A stretch of 64,000 nucleotides of DNA from Crocodylus rhombifer (Eukaryota; Chordata; Crocodylia; Crocodylidae), in NCBI GenBank assembly GCA_038503035.1, contig JAVSML010024335.1, positions 210,017-274,016 of the forward strand. The letters are read 5' to 3'. Within the stretch, counting starts at the first letter, position 1; each line of letters starts with the position of its first letter. Of this stretch, positions 50,580-62,739 are shown piece after piece. The position numbers were made by a program, and so were the translations under genes. Under the pieces are notes generated by a model, which saw nothing but the letters and a program-made list of their open reading frames with translations, searched no databases and was not told where the DNA came from.

Positions 50580-52480
50580 TGATCATAGTTTCATAGTTTG
50601 TAGGGTCGGAAGGGACCTGAGCAGATCTTCGAGTCTAACCCCCTGCCATAGCAGGAAGCAGTACTGGGGTCAAACGAGGTGTTCATCAAGCCTCCTCTTA
50701 AAGACCCCCAGGGTAGGAGTCGGCACCACTTCTCTTGGAAGTTGGTTCCAGATCCTAGCCGCCCTGACAGTGAAGTAGCACCTCCTGATAGCTAGCCTGA
50801 ATCTACCCTCTGCCTGCTTGTGACCATTATTCCTAGTCATTCCTGGTAGTGGTTGCAGAAACAGGGACTCCCCCAATGCCTGCTGGTCCCCTCTGACTAG
50901 TTTGTAACAGGCCACTAGATTCCACCTCAGCCTTCTCTTGTGGAGGCTGAACAGGTTCAGGTCCCGTAGCCTCTCCTCACAGGGCCTGCCCTGCTGCCCC
51001 CGATCATGTGAGTGGCCTCCTCTGGAACCTCTCAATGTTGTCCACATCCCTCTTGAAGTGCGGTGCCCAGAACTGGATGCAGTACTCCAGCTGCGGCCTG
51101 ACCAGTGCCGCATAGAGGGGGAGGATCACCTCCTTGGACCTGCTTGAGATGCATCTGTGGATGCATGCCAAGGTGTGGCTGGCCTTCCTAACTGCATCCT
51201 CACACTGACGGGCCATGTTCATTTTGGCATCAATGATGACTCCAAGATCCTTTTCTGCCTCTGTACCAATGAGAAGAGAGTTCCCCAGCCTGTAGGTATG
51301 GTGCTGGTTCTTCCTCCCCAGGTGCAGCACCTTCCACTTGTCAGTGTTGAATGCCATCCTATTCTCGTCTGCCCATCCCTGTAACCTGTCTAGGTCTAAT
51401 TGCAGTCTACTCCTCCCTTCTAGTGTACCCACATCCCCCCACATCTTAGTGTCATCCACAAATTTGAACAGGGTGCTTTTTACTCCTTTGTCCAAGTCAC
51501 CGATGAAGACGTTGAACAGTGTGGGCCCAAGGACCGAGCCCTGTGGAACCCCACTGCCCACGTCCCTCCAGGCTGAAAATGACCCATCCACTACCACTCT
51601 CTGGGTGCGGCCCTCCAGCCAGTTGGCAGCCCATTTGACTGTGTAGGTGTTGACACCAGAGTCCCCCAGTTTCTTAATGAGAACGGGGCGAGAGACAGTG
51701 TCGAAGGCCTTCTGAAAGTCCAGGAAGTCACTGCTACCCCTGCATCTAAGAATTTGGTGATCTGGTCATAGAAGGCCACCAGGTTGGTCTGACAGGACCT
51801 GCCTCTAATGAACCCGTGTTGCTTGCCCCTAAATATAATCTCCCCTGCTGGCCCCTCGTGGACATGTGCCAGAATAATTCTCTCAAAAAGCTTGCCCAGG
51901 ATTGAGGTAAGACTAACTGGCCTATAGTTTCCCAGGTCCTCCTTCCTCCCCTTTTTGAAGATGGGAACCACATTGGCCCTCTTCCAGTCCTCTGGCACCA
52001 CACCAGAGCACCACAAGTGCTCATACAGCCGTGCCAGGGGTCCCGCAATGACCTCAGCAAATTCCCTCAGTATTCTAGAGTGGAGATCATCTGGACCAGC
52101 TGATCTGAATACATCCAGTTCCTCCAGAAGTTCCCTATTTCCTCACTAACCCTTGGCCTAGGTGTGCCTCCCCTGGGGTTTGAGGAGGGCCCGGATGGGG
52201 GGTGGCTGTTCCAGTCCCTGCTCAAGAAAATGGAGGCAAAGAAATCGTTAAATATGTTAGCTTTGTCATCTGGTGTGACGACCAAATTTCCTAGCATGTC
52301 CTGCAGGGGCCCCACATTACCCGGTACCTTCTTTTTGCCCCCAATGTATTTAAAAAAGGACTTCTTGTTGTCCTTGATCTGGGAAGCTAGTCCCAGTTCC
52401 ATCTCCGCCTTGGCCTTCCTGACTGCCCCCCCTGCATCCCCGAGCAACTGCAGTATAATCCTCCCTGTATATCTTGGACT
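50580..52480 (-). mobile_element. CR1 LINE, 5'-truncated, with most of the reverse transcriptase
   Basis: This non-LTR retrotransposon copy ends at the typical CR1 3' tail (minus-strand GGTCCCTTCCGACCC followed by short repeats) near 50580. The minus strand encodes, in broken frames, the linker after the missing endonuclease (52480-52067), then reverse transcriptase motifs: NYRPVSLTSILGKLFERII, HGFIRGRSCQTNL, motif A DFQKAFDTV, motif B GVPQGSVLGP, and motif C FVDDTK (FADD is usual). It ends with LEYCIQFWAP and the C-terminus near 50670. Frame breaks are near 52040, 51700 and 51020. The 5' end near 52480 is a truncation, as in most CR1 copies. It is relatively young compared with the other CR1 pieces here. 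Confidence 0.95.
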
Positions 52481-52555
52481 AGAAAAGAAATATAAAAAGA
52501 TGCCAATGATATTACAGAACAAAAAAGCAAAAGGACTTTGTAGAAACATAGTTAT

Positions 52556-53076
52556 TAGGGCTGTGCAAAATTTTGCCAGCAATTTCGTTTTGAGGCTGTT
52601 TCAACTAGTTTTGAGCTCGAAACAATGAAATTCAAATGAAATGAAAGGCTTCAAAACAGCTTCAAAATGAAACAAGAGTAGTCAAAACATTTTGAAAGTT
52701 TCTAAACATTTTGAGATTTGAAGTTGGGCTTCCTTGCAGCTAAAGAGAAACTAATGAGAGGGAGGGGGATGAGGAAGGAATTACTGTTCTGATATTGACA
52801 TGTGTAGCTGGCCAGTGACAGTGATCCTTCCCTGAGGTCCCTTCCAATCCCAGTGCTCTGGGGGAGGGACAGAAAAACAGCATCAAAAGCATGGTTTGAA
52901 CTGAGCTTTCTCTGTGCCTTCACACTTACAAGTGACACAAGTTTTGCTCTGAACAGTCTGAAGTGCAGTTTCCCAGAAACCCCTGCACCTATCTCCTTGA
53001 AACTTGGCAGGCTTCATGGCTTCAGCAGGGGCTACGATCCCTGCAGCTTTCACGTATATAGTGAACCGCTGCTTCT

Positions 53077-53116
<40 letters not shown>

Positions 53117-53585
53117 CAACTTTTACTTGTCAGTGCCTAAAGTGCAGTTTCCCCAAAACCTCTGCACTTATCTCCTTGCAAGCTGGCAGACTTCATGGAC
53201 TCCACGGGGCCTACCATGCCTGCAGTTTTCACCTGCCTGTGCCTTAACACACACATGTGATATGGGTTTTGCTTTCAAGACTTTGAGGTGCAGTTTCCCA
53301 GAAACCCCTGTACCTACCTTTTTGAAACTTGTCATACTTCATGGCCTGGGAAGGGGCTACCATCCTTGCAAGTTTCATCGAAATCAAGCAAGAATGACAA
53401 TTATAGGCAGTTTTGTGTTTCCCCATTATAGCCTATGGGCGAAACGTCAAAACAGCAAAACGGTTTTGAAAAAATGAAATGCAATAGTACTTTCAAAACA
53501 AGACAAAACTCGAAATAAAACACAATGTCCCATTGAAATGGCAAAATGGAAGTCAAAACAAAATGGTGTTGTTTTGACAGTCCTA
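52556..53585. mobile_element. hAT-type non-autonomous element with internal tandem units
   Basis: The ends TAGGGCTGTGCAAAA and (reverse complement) TAGGACTGTCAAAAC are imperfect inverted repeats. The flanks ATAGTTAT (52548-52555) and ATAGTCCT (53586-53593) agree at 6 of 8 positions, fitting a decayed hAT duplication. The subterminal regions are rich in TTTTGA and TTTCGA motifs. The core has three tandem copies of a unit of about 150 bp, each with CAGTTTCCC.GAAACC and CTATCTCCTTGAAA, starting near 52930, 53113 and 53262. It inserted beside the 5' end of the CR1 at 50580-52480. Confidence 0.82.
53079..53112. repeat. (AC)17 microsatellite
   Basis: Seventeen uninterrupted AC dinucleotides lie at the junction of the first and second tandem units of the hAT element at 52556-53585. 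Shorter ACACAC runs occur at the same point in the other units, so the run probably expanded from the unit's own CTTAACACACAC motif. Confidence 0.97.
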
Positions 53586-54332
53586 ATAGTCCTACTCCAT
53601 CTTTGCTTTGTTCAATAAGGGCAGGACAACATTTGGAAACATGTTTATAAAAGTGTGCTGCACTCCAACCATTGTAAGCAGAATGGTATGTAATATATTA
53701 CCGTCTGAAGGAATTCTGTTCTATATGAACTACAACAAAAAGCCATGCCTTGCAATTGCCAAGCCTCTATATGACACAGTGAACATATTCCATGCTTTGC
53801 CATTGCTTTGCTTTTAACGTCTGATCCAGTTATCAATGTAAATGATATTAAAAAATACACATAAATCTTCCTAATCCAAATGTACCTCATGGATATGATG
53901 AACATTTCCCTTTATTAAGACACTTCCTAGTTTTTCCTGGGTATCTTCTTTCAAAAGTTATTTATATAATGAAGTATCTGACTAGCAATCAGTTTAGACG
54001 TTGTATGTATTTTCCTTTTTTATTTGATCTCTCTCTATCTCTTTTTCTATTTCAGTTCCTTTAAGGAGTAGTTCTAACAATGACAGGAGGTTTTTAATGC
54101 AGAAATCTTATTCTAAAATGCTTCTATTGAGTCATCTGTAATTAAAACAAATATGTAAAGGCTAACTAAAAATTACAGCTAATTCTCTCAGATTATCCAA
54201 AATGATTTTTACAGTTTTATTGATCATCAAACATTTAAGTATAAGTCATTTGCAGCTGTTCGGAAGTATGATAGTGAAGAATATAAAAGAATCCTTATCT
54301 ATCAGAAACTGTTATTAAAAAAAAGAGTTTTA

Positions 54333-54626
<294 letters not shown>

Positions 54627-55871
54627 TTATGAATTACAAACATATTAAAATGCAGTTGACACTTTGAATCTTCAGTTTAGTACTTCAGTCTGTCAGTATT
54701 TTCATAACCATCCACATACAGCAGGAATACAAGAACAGTATATTACAGATCTAAAGTCTCAGACATGTTCCACCTTTCCCCCCCCCTCAATAAAATGACT
54801 ATTTAAAGGTATCTACAATTTATAGAGCAGATTTTCATAGAATTTGATATGCCCTGTGTATTACAGAATACAAGAACTTCTGAGATTCTAAATGACTGCT
54901 TCTGCATCAAGTTGTGTGTTAAACTTTTGTCCCATGAAATTTACTGAATGTTAATGGTGTTACATGAGATGTGTATCAACACAAAATCATGCTTTAGAAA
55001 CAAAGCCACCGTTTTCAGGTACTTTTCTAAATTAAAAAAAAATATTATGAGCTTGTTTAGATGCATTTAAATCACTGAAATAAATAGAAAGATTCTTAAC
55101 TGCTTATCGATATACTTAATTTTATGGATTAAGTAGTCTCCTTGAAGTAAATGACAAAATTCACCATATATGTGAATACTTATACATAAACGTTTGAAGG
55201 GTTAGGAGACCACTGATTTCTATAGTCTTTGAGGTAGTCCTTTAAATAACATTACTTTATAGATGTTGAAAAGAAAACATATTCAAAAGTTTAAACACTT
55301 AATTTCAAAAGGCACACAATATTAATTATATAATAAATATTCAATCCTCTCCCATATTAATTAACATAGAAATTGCCTGGTATACACATTCATTCTCGCC
55401 ATGACTCCCCAGGAGATAATTGCAAAATAGTAAGGAAGACCGGCATAATTTTTTTTAAAAACACCAGCCTTTTTTCCCTTTTTTCAAAATAGAACCAGTC
55501 TCTAATCATTTTGGTTAAAAATTCAGGTTTCTTATGATTTGTAGTTCTTGCTTATAATTATTAAAGAAGTGTGATTATTGTTCCTTTGAGCAGACACAAT
55601 CAGCGTAGTTTCCTTGATTACAAACATGCCTGGGATTTAGCAAATTCATTATATAATGAGGCCATGTGTCTATCTAGCAGCCTCAAAAAGTTCTGGACAT
55701 GAAACCCATTCAATTTTGAATGCATAATAATATGCCATGACTATATCACATTATTTTTCCACCATTTGCAAATACAGAGAAACTTAAAGATACTTTTGGA
55801 TCAAACACAGGGTACACTAAAAACTATTACATTCATTTTTATTAAATTAATTTTATATCTGTATTTTAGAC

Positions 55872-56165
55872 CAGTGGTTCTCAGTGGTTTTAGATTCCAT
55901 GCACCTCTTTGAGAATGCCAGCTCTTAGCTTTCATTCTGAGTACAGCGATTTATATAATAGAGAAATGTTTCTGTTGCAAAGGATTCAGAAAGACCACAG
56001 TTCAGAATGCTTTTCACACTATGGGTTTATATTTGAAATATATGTTCATTTTGTCATTCATGATTATGGACCCAATAATGCTAAGACTGTGCAGCATCTT
56101 GCTGCACCATTGTAAGGATATCAAGGCACCTTCGGGTGCTATGGCAGCCCAACTGAAAGTCACTG
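55872..56165. mobile_element. Charlie-like hAT MITE
   Basis: The left end is CAGTGGTTCTCAGTGG and the right CAACTGAAAGTCACTG, preceded by GGCACCTTCGGGTGC as in the copy at 10695. Flanks TTTTAGAC and CTTTAAAT agree at 5 of 8 positions. It lies upstream of coding exon 4. Confidence 0.82.
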
Positions 56166-56817
56166 CTTTAAATAATCACCAAGAAGGAGAAAGACTACTG
56201 TGGTACTGATTTACATACTGAATAGTAGAGAGATGTAAGAAATGTTTTGTTTTTTCTTTTTCTTTCTGATTTCCAACTGAAATACTCTAGGCCCCATCTA
56301 TACCTTACATTCATGCTATGATTATTAATGTGTTAACTGCAGCCTAAATGGCAAGGGTGGTATATGCACACCCAGTCTAAGGTGTACATATGCCCATATA
56401 AGGTATACAAGCATATAAATATTCTACATTTAGACCCCATGTATCAGTGGATACTCTGGCTGGGACCTTCTGATCCCTTGTGTTGGGTAGCCTGGCCAAA
56501 GGTACCCAGCATGGGGTTTTGACAATTAGTTGATTGTTGACTCCCACAGTTCTAGGGTCAGGTCAAAACCTAGGGCTCCCCAGGAACTGGGACTGAATCT
56601 GGAACTGGTCCCAGCACAGTCTGGGCCCCAGCCAAAAAACAACTGATTGTAAGGCTGAGACTGCACCAGGACCAGCTTGAGTCCCTGGTGTGGTGCTGGG
56701 GCAGAAGCCACCAAACTTACTGTTGGCCCCAACCCAACTAATAATCACCTGATTTTCAACCCAGGCCTCCATCTGCACACACTCATTTTTCAATTTCTTG
56801 GAACAGAAAGAGTCCAA

Positions 56818-56912
56818 CTGGGATCCAATCCCTTGATTCCAAAATCATGTCCCATGCCATACCCCTGTGCAGCATGGAAGGATGTGCAATTGTTGGGATC
56901 AGATCCCATGGC
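56818..56912. mobile_element. Palindromic element with GGGATCTGATCCC ends, copy 3
   Basis: TGGGATCCAATCCCTTGATTCC at the left faces GTTGGGATCAGATCCCATGGC at the right, with GCATGGAAGGATGTGCAATTG in the right arm as in the other two copies. It sits at the right edge of a GC-rich stretch (56440-56820) with its own imperfect GGTCCCAGCAC/GTGCTGGGGC inversions. Confidence 0.68.
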
Positions 56913-57189
56913 ATTTTTACATGAAAATGCATCAGAGGCCATAGTAAAATATCAATAATAAAGCAACACTAAAAAAGACCTTTCTTAGGTCTGTCAGTGG
57001 TGCATGTTTATGGATACATGAAATTATATAATGTTCATGGATACATGAACTCTAAAGCAGAACAGGCTTGAATTATTTGTCATAAAAGACAAAAAAAAGA
57101 AGGGCTGTTAACTTCACAGATACATTTCCTACTTTTTTGTATTAAAAGATGGATTAATAAATACAGGTATAAAAAAAAGCCTGGTGTCA

Positions 57190-58640
57190 AAAACCCCCAG
57201 AAAAAAAGCAAGGGAAGGCACGGTCCTGTACCATGCCCTGAGGCAACTAGTGGCTGGAAACACTTTGGTACCCAGCACTGCCTGTTCCACATTGAGTGGG
57301 CATGGCCTGGCTCAGTGAAGGGTTGTGTACCTTTGGGCACCATGGGCTGTCATCTAGGGCCCAGCACCACCCGCAGGGGCCACACCTGACTGTGCCAGGA
57401 GGGTGCTGAGTGCCCCAATGGCTGCTGCTGCTGCTACTGGGTGGCTGTGGACTGTGTAGGTGGGAGGGGCGTGTGCCCTGAGGGGGCATGTGTGCGGTGT
57501 GGGGAAGAGATGTGGGCTCTGTGTGGGGCACGTGGACCATGCACCCCACAGGGCTCAGTGGAGGAAACTGTGGCTCTGTTGGGGGGGGGGGCAGTCAGTG
57601 TGCTGTGCAGGGAATGGGGGGCAGGAGACACACCCTTCCTAAGCAGTACCCCCAACCAGTCCCCCACAACCCCAAGCCACCACCACAAACCCCTTATCCA
57701 CATACCGAGGAACAAGCCCCAAACCCCGACATAAGCCCCTGACTCCCCATCCCCAGATCTCATTCCCACACACCCTACACTCATCCACAAACTCCTCCAA
57801 CCCCCACTCCAAATTGCTTTATACTTGTAAATAATTCAATAAAACTTTCCACAACTGATCTCTCTATATAGTGGCATTTCATTTTAATAGCAGAAAAACA
57901 CTATTTTGTGAATTTTAATGAGAGAATTTGGATTCTTTATGAGAATATTTGCAATTTTTAAACATCAAACACCAGGATTTCTGCTGGTGAGACAAGTGGT
58001 GAGACCTGGGCAGAGGAGCCTGTCCAAGGCCAACACTGGGGACCCAGCTGGCTGAACTTTTGGCCATTTGGGGCCAAGAAGACACACTTTGACAGATCAA
58101 AGCAGGCCACTGCAAGGAGCAGATCTGGTTGATAGCTGCCTACATGTCATTTGGGGGCACCCCATCTGGGTCTGGCAGGAGCACAGCCATGGGGCCACAG
58201 GTTGAAGGGGGCAGATGCTGTCACAGGTGGCAGCAGCCCCCACTGCCAGACTGCTGCAGTGGGTAGAGGGTGCATGGGCCACTCCAGGTTAGTGGTGCTT
58301 CAGCAGTCTAGCTGGCACAAGGGTTTATGTCCCCAGATACCAACTGGCTGGGTTTCAGAAGCTCCAGAGCCTGTAGCCCTGAGCTGCTTGCCAGGGCAGG
58401 ATTTTATATTGTTGGGGCCAGCACAGGGCACGTTTTTATACTGCTGGGGCCAACACAGGTGCTGGCCCCCACCTCGATCTCCCCTTGGCTGCAGATCTGG
58501 AAGGACCTGAATGGGGTCATGTTGCCCCAAGTGGCACAACTTTCCCCACAACAAAGTGCATGTTCAGGCACATGCACTGAGACAAAAATCCCCACCACAA
58601 GTTTGTGCTGCTCCTATTTGAGAAAGTGCACGTGCCTACA
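57190..58640. other. GC-rich intronic region, unclassified
   Basis: The region includes a short CTG run (57421-57436), a G9-10 run near 57581 and C-rich, pyrimidine-biased sequence (57640-57815), split by an AT-rich segment at 57820-57970. Many overlapping open frames on both strands are compositional. No terminal repeats or coding motifs were recognised. It ends about 170 bases before the Tigger insertion. Confidence 0.4.
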
Positions 58641-58807
58641 TGTGTGGATGTGCCCCATGAGTAGTTATTTGTGTGTCCCCAGCTAAGTCTATCTAGAAAA
58701 GTTTTAAAGTGCTACTTTAAATTTTTCTGTGTGCTTTTTATGGATCTGGTCAAATATTGGCAACTGAGAAGTTAATTGACTGCATATTTTAAATTGGTTA
58801 AACAATA

Positions 58808-61232
58808 CAGGCATACCTCGTTTTATTGCGCTTTGCTTTATTGCGCTTCACAGCTATTGCGTTTTTTACAAATTGAAGGTTTGTGGCAACCCTGCCTTGA
58901 GCAAGTCTATCGGCACCATTTTTCCATCAGTGCCATTTTTCCAACAGCATTTGCTCACTTTGTGTCTCTGTGTCACATTTTGGTAATTCTCGCAACATTT
59001 CAAACTTTTTCATTATTATTATATTTGTTATGGTGATCTGTGATCTTTGATGTTACTATTGTAATTGTTTTGGGGCGCCATGAACCGCGCCCATATAAGA
59101 CGACGAACTTAAAATCGATAAATGTTGTGTGTGTTATGACTGCTCCACTGACCGGCCATTCCCCCATCTCTCTTCCTCTCCTCAGGCCTCCCTATTCCCT
59201 GAGACACAACAATATTGAAATTAGGCCAATTAATAACCCTACAATGGCCTCTAAGTGTTCAAGTGAAAAGAAGAGTCGCACGTCTCTCACTTTAAATCAA
59301 AAGCTAGAAATGATTAAGCTTAGTGAGGAAGGCATGGCGAAAGCCGAGATAGGCTGAAAGCTAGGCCTCTTGCGCCAAACAGTTAGCCAAGTTGTGAATG
59401 CAAAGGAAAAGTTCTTGAAGGAAATTAAAAGTGCTACTCCAGTGAACACACGAACGATAAGAAAGCGAAACAGCCTTACTGCTGATATGGAGAAAGTTTT
59501 AGTGTTCTGGATAGAAGATCAAACCAGCCACAACGTTCCCTTAAGCCAAAGCCTAATCCAGAACAAGTCCCTAACTCTCTTCAATTCTATGAAGGCTGTG
59601 AGAGGTAAGGAAGCTGCAGAAGAAAAGTTTGAAGCTAGCAGAGGTTGGTTCATGAGGTTTAAGGAAACAAGCCATCTCCGTAACATAAAAAGTGCAAGGT
59701 GAAGCAGCAAGTGCTGATGTAGAAGCTGCAGCAAGTTATCCAGAAGATCTAACTAAGATAATTGATGAAGGTGGCTACACTAAACAACAGATTTTCAATG
59801 TAGACGAAACAGCCTTATATTGGAAGAAGATGTCATCTAGGACTTTCATAGCTAGAGAGGAGAAGTCAATGCCTGGCTTCAAAGGACAGGCTGGCTCTCT
59901 TGTTAGGGGCTAACGCAGCTGGTGACTTTAAGTTGAAGCCAATGCTCATTTACCATTCCGAAAATCCTAGAGCCCTTAAGAATTATGCTAAATCTACTCT
60001 GCCTGTGCTCTATAAATGGAACAACAAAGCCTGGATGATAGCACATCTGTTTACAACATGGTTTACTGAATATTTTAAGCCCACTGTTAAGACCTACTGC
60101 TCAGAAAAAAAAGATTCCTTTCAAAATATTACTGTTCATTGACAATGCACCTGGTCACCCAAGAGCTCTGGTGGAGATGTACAACAAGATTAATGTTGTT
60201 TTCATGCCTGCTAACACAACATCCATTCTGCAGCCTATGGATCAAGGAGTAATTTCAACTTTCAAGTCTTATTATTTAAGAAATACATTTCGTAAGGCTA
60301 TAGCTGCCATAGATAGTGATTCCTCTGATGGATCTGGGCAAAGTAAATTGAAAACCTTCTGGAAAGGATTCACCATTCTAGATGCCATTAAGAACATTCG
60401 TGATTCATGGGAGGAGGTCAAAATATCAACATTAACAGGAGTTTGGAAGAAGTTGATTCCAGCCCTCATGGATGACTTTGAGAGGTTCAAGACTTCAATG
60501 GAGGAAGTAACTGCAGATGTGGTGGAAATAGCAAGAGAACTAGAATTAGAAGTGGAGCCTGAAGATGTGACTGAATTGCTGCAATCTCATGATAAAACTT
60601 TAATGGATGAGGAGTTGCTTCTTATGGATGAGCAAAGAAAGTGGTTTCTTGAGATGGAATCTACTCCTGGTGAAGATGCTGTGAACATTGTTGAAATGAC
60701 AACAAAGGATTTAGAATATTACATAAACTTAGTTGATGAAGCAGCGGCAGGGTTTGAGAGGATTGACTCCAATTTTGAAAGAAGTTCTACTGTGGGTAAA
60801 ATGCTATCAAACAGCATCACATGCTACAGAGAAATCTTTCATGAAAGGAAGAGTCAATCGATGCGGCAAACTTCATTGTTGTCTTATTTTAAGAAATTGC
60901 CACAGACACCCCAACCTTCAGCAACCACCACCCTGATCAGTCAGCAGCCATCAACATCGAGGCAAGACCCTCCACCAGCAAAAAGATTACAACTCGCTGA
61001 AGGCTCAGATGATGGTTAGCATTTTTTAGCAATAAAGTATTTTTAAATTAAGGTATATACACTGTTTTTTTAGACATAATGCTATTGCACACTTAATAGA
61101 CTACAGTATAGTGTAAACATAACTTTTATATGCACTGGGAAACCAAAAAATTTGTATGACTCGCTTTATTGCGATATTCGCTTTATTGTGGTGGTCTGGA
61201 ACCGAACCCGCAATATCTCCGAGGTATGCCTG
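58808..61232 (+). mobile_element. Tigger1-like pogo-family DNA transposon, near full length (2,425 bp)
   Basis: This is a cut-and-paste transposon of the pogo/Tigger branch of Tc1/mariner. The left end CAGGCATACCTCGTTTT and the reverse complement of the right end, CAGGCATACCTCGGAG, form the terminal inverted repeat. Both ends are directly flanked by TA (58806-58807 and 61233-61234), the expected target duplication. The single transposase gene on the plus strand is broken (separate entry). A polyadenylation-like AATAAA lies just after the stop codon. From memory the whole element, including 5' and 3' UTR, follows the eutherian Tigger1 consensus (about 2.4 kb) with only scattered substitutions and small indels. 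That is unexpected in a reptile. Family assignment is firm; subfamily identity should be measured. Confidence 0.95.
59244..61019 (+). pseudogene. Tigger transposase pseudogene (CENP-B/jerky-like, DDD catalytic triad)
   Basis: This is the remnant transposase of the enclosing Tigger element. In order it shows an N-terminal CENP-B-type DNA-binding start (MASKCSS, then SLTLNQKLEMIKLSEEG), a second helix-turn-helix region (RGWFMRFKE) and the DDE_1 catalytic core. The catalytic acidic residues are visible: NVDET (GAC 59803-59805), FIDNAPGHP (GAC 60141-60143) and QPMDQGVIS (GAT 60240-60242), giving a DD32D spacing as in pogo/Tigger. It is inactivated by a TGA at 59355-59357 (probably a CpG-decayed CGA), a frameshift near 59690 in an A-run, another near 59885-59900, and a third near 60110 in an A-run. 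The C-terminal 282 codons (60171-61019) are still open. The start is the ATG before the family's usual N-terminus; a longer upstream frame from 59040 is UTR. Confidence 0.93.
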
Positions 61233-62739
61233 TATAGCAACTTTACAAAAAAAAACCCTTACGTTTTGTAGTTTTCTTGACAAAAAAATTTCTTAATGGA
61301 ACATTTGTGCTTTTTCTATGTATTATTTGGATCTAGCAATTTTTTATAATTTCTGACCAATATTTGACTGGTCAATTGATTGAACTTTATTTGACCAGTT
61401 AAATACCTAACCCTGTGTGTGTATACTCCAGCGACCCCAACAAAGGATTCATGTGCTAATTAGTATCCCACTCATGACTGGAACTAGTTGTTCTAGTCAC
61501 TGGCAGTCCTGGGATCCTCCAAAAATTTATATGCAAATGAGACACAGGGCAACCTGGTTCAGCTCCACCTTGTGGAGGGCGGAGCTACACTAATCATGCG
61601 TCAGGGGGACAGAGGGATCCTAGGTGAACTGTTTGGGGCCCAGGTTGGTAATGTTTGCCAGGCATTTAAGGCTCGTGAAGAAACAGGAATTATTGAAAAT
61701 GGGAGAAAGAATGGCACAGCTCAACTGTGAAAGTGGAGAAAAACTTAAAAACTTTACTGGAATGTCTTTCCCTTCACCACATAGAAGAGTGAATTCCTTC
61801 TGCATTCCAAGGTTAATCAACTTTCAACCTGCAGAGTTTATATGATTTTCCAGTTGTTGGAATCACATATAGCAAGGCAAAACAAGGAATGCTTTATTGT
61901 TCTCCCAGCAATATTCTGTTTTTGTAAAAAGTCATCAAATATCAATGTTATTTTATAACATATTTTCCTAGACTAATAGGTCTTGCACACAGGTAAATAA
62001 AATACCATTTTTCAAAATATTATAGGATGTATTTCTCTTAAAAATAAGCCAACGAATTGTAATAGTTTGAAATAAAAATGCTTTTTCTAAAAATATGTTT
62101 TTAAATTCACCATTAAAGATTTTGGTCCTTTTACAACAGATCACACATGTCAAATGGGGTATCATATTAACTATTTTATTTTTCTGTTTTATGATAGCTG
62201 GGAAGTTTATTTCATGACCAGTCACTGGAAGCTGTTTGGTTATGCATTGCCAGTAAGAAAATGCATTAGTCTTCATTATAGTAACATAACATCACATTTC
62301 TAAGTTTATGAACCATGGCTTTCTCTCCTCTACTGTCCTTGGAAAGTTTGGTGCTCTACATTCTTATTCTAATTTATGAACTACCTGTATTCATGTCTTT
62401 CCCTTCAGCTACTACAAAAAATTATTTAAAAAACAAAACAAACCCAAGATTCCGTCTATGTATCAAGATAGGAACAGAAACATATCCACAGGGATTAACA
62501 CCTGAAATAGTGAACTTCAGAAGCTTATTAATTTGGCCATTATGATGCCAATCAAAGAAAGGGGCCACTGTCACCATTCTGAAGTTCAGAATCAAATCCA
62601 AAATTAAAGAGGTTCAGACCTGATGTATCTAGTTAAACTCCCTCCAATCAAAAAGCCTTCATTTTTCAAGAGCCTGAAAATTTGGTCTGCTGAACTTGAG
62701 ACTCCTTGAGAGAGGTCATTTTTAGAAAGCACTGAGTAG

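Noticed and set aside
57434..57790. Several overlapping open frames of 60-118 codons on both strands
   Set aside because: They are produced by G- and C-run composition in a low-complexity stretch, and all phases are open at once.
59040..59357. Extended N-terminus of the Tigger open frame from 59040
   Set aside because: The family's transposase begins at the ATG at 59244; the upstream part corresponds to the element's 5' UTR.
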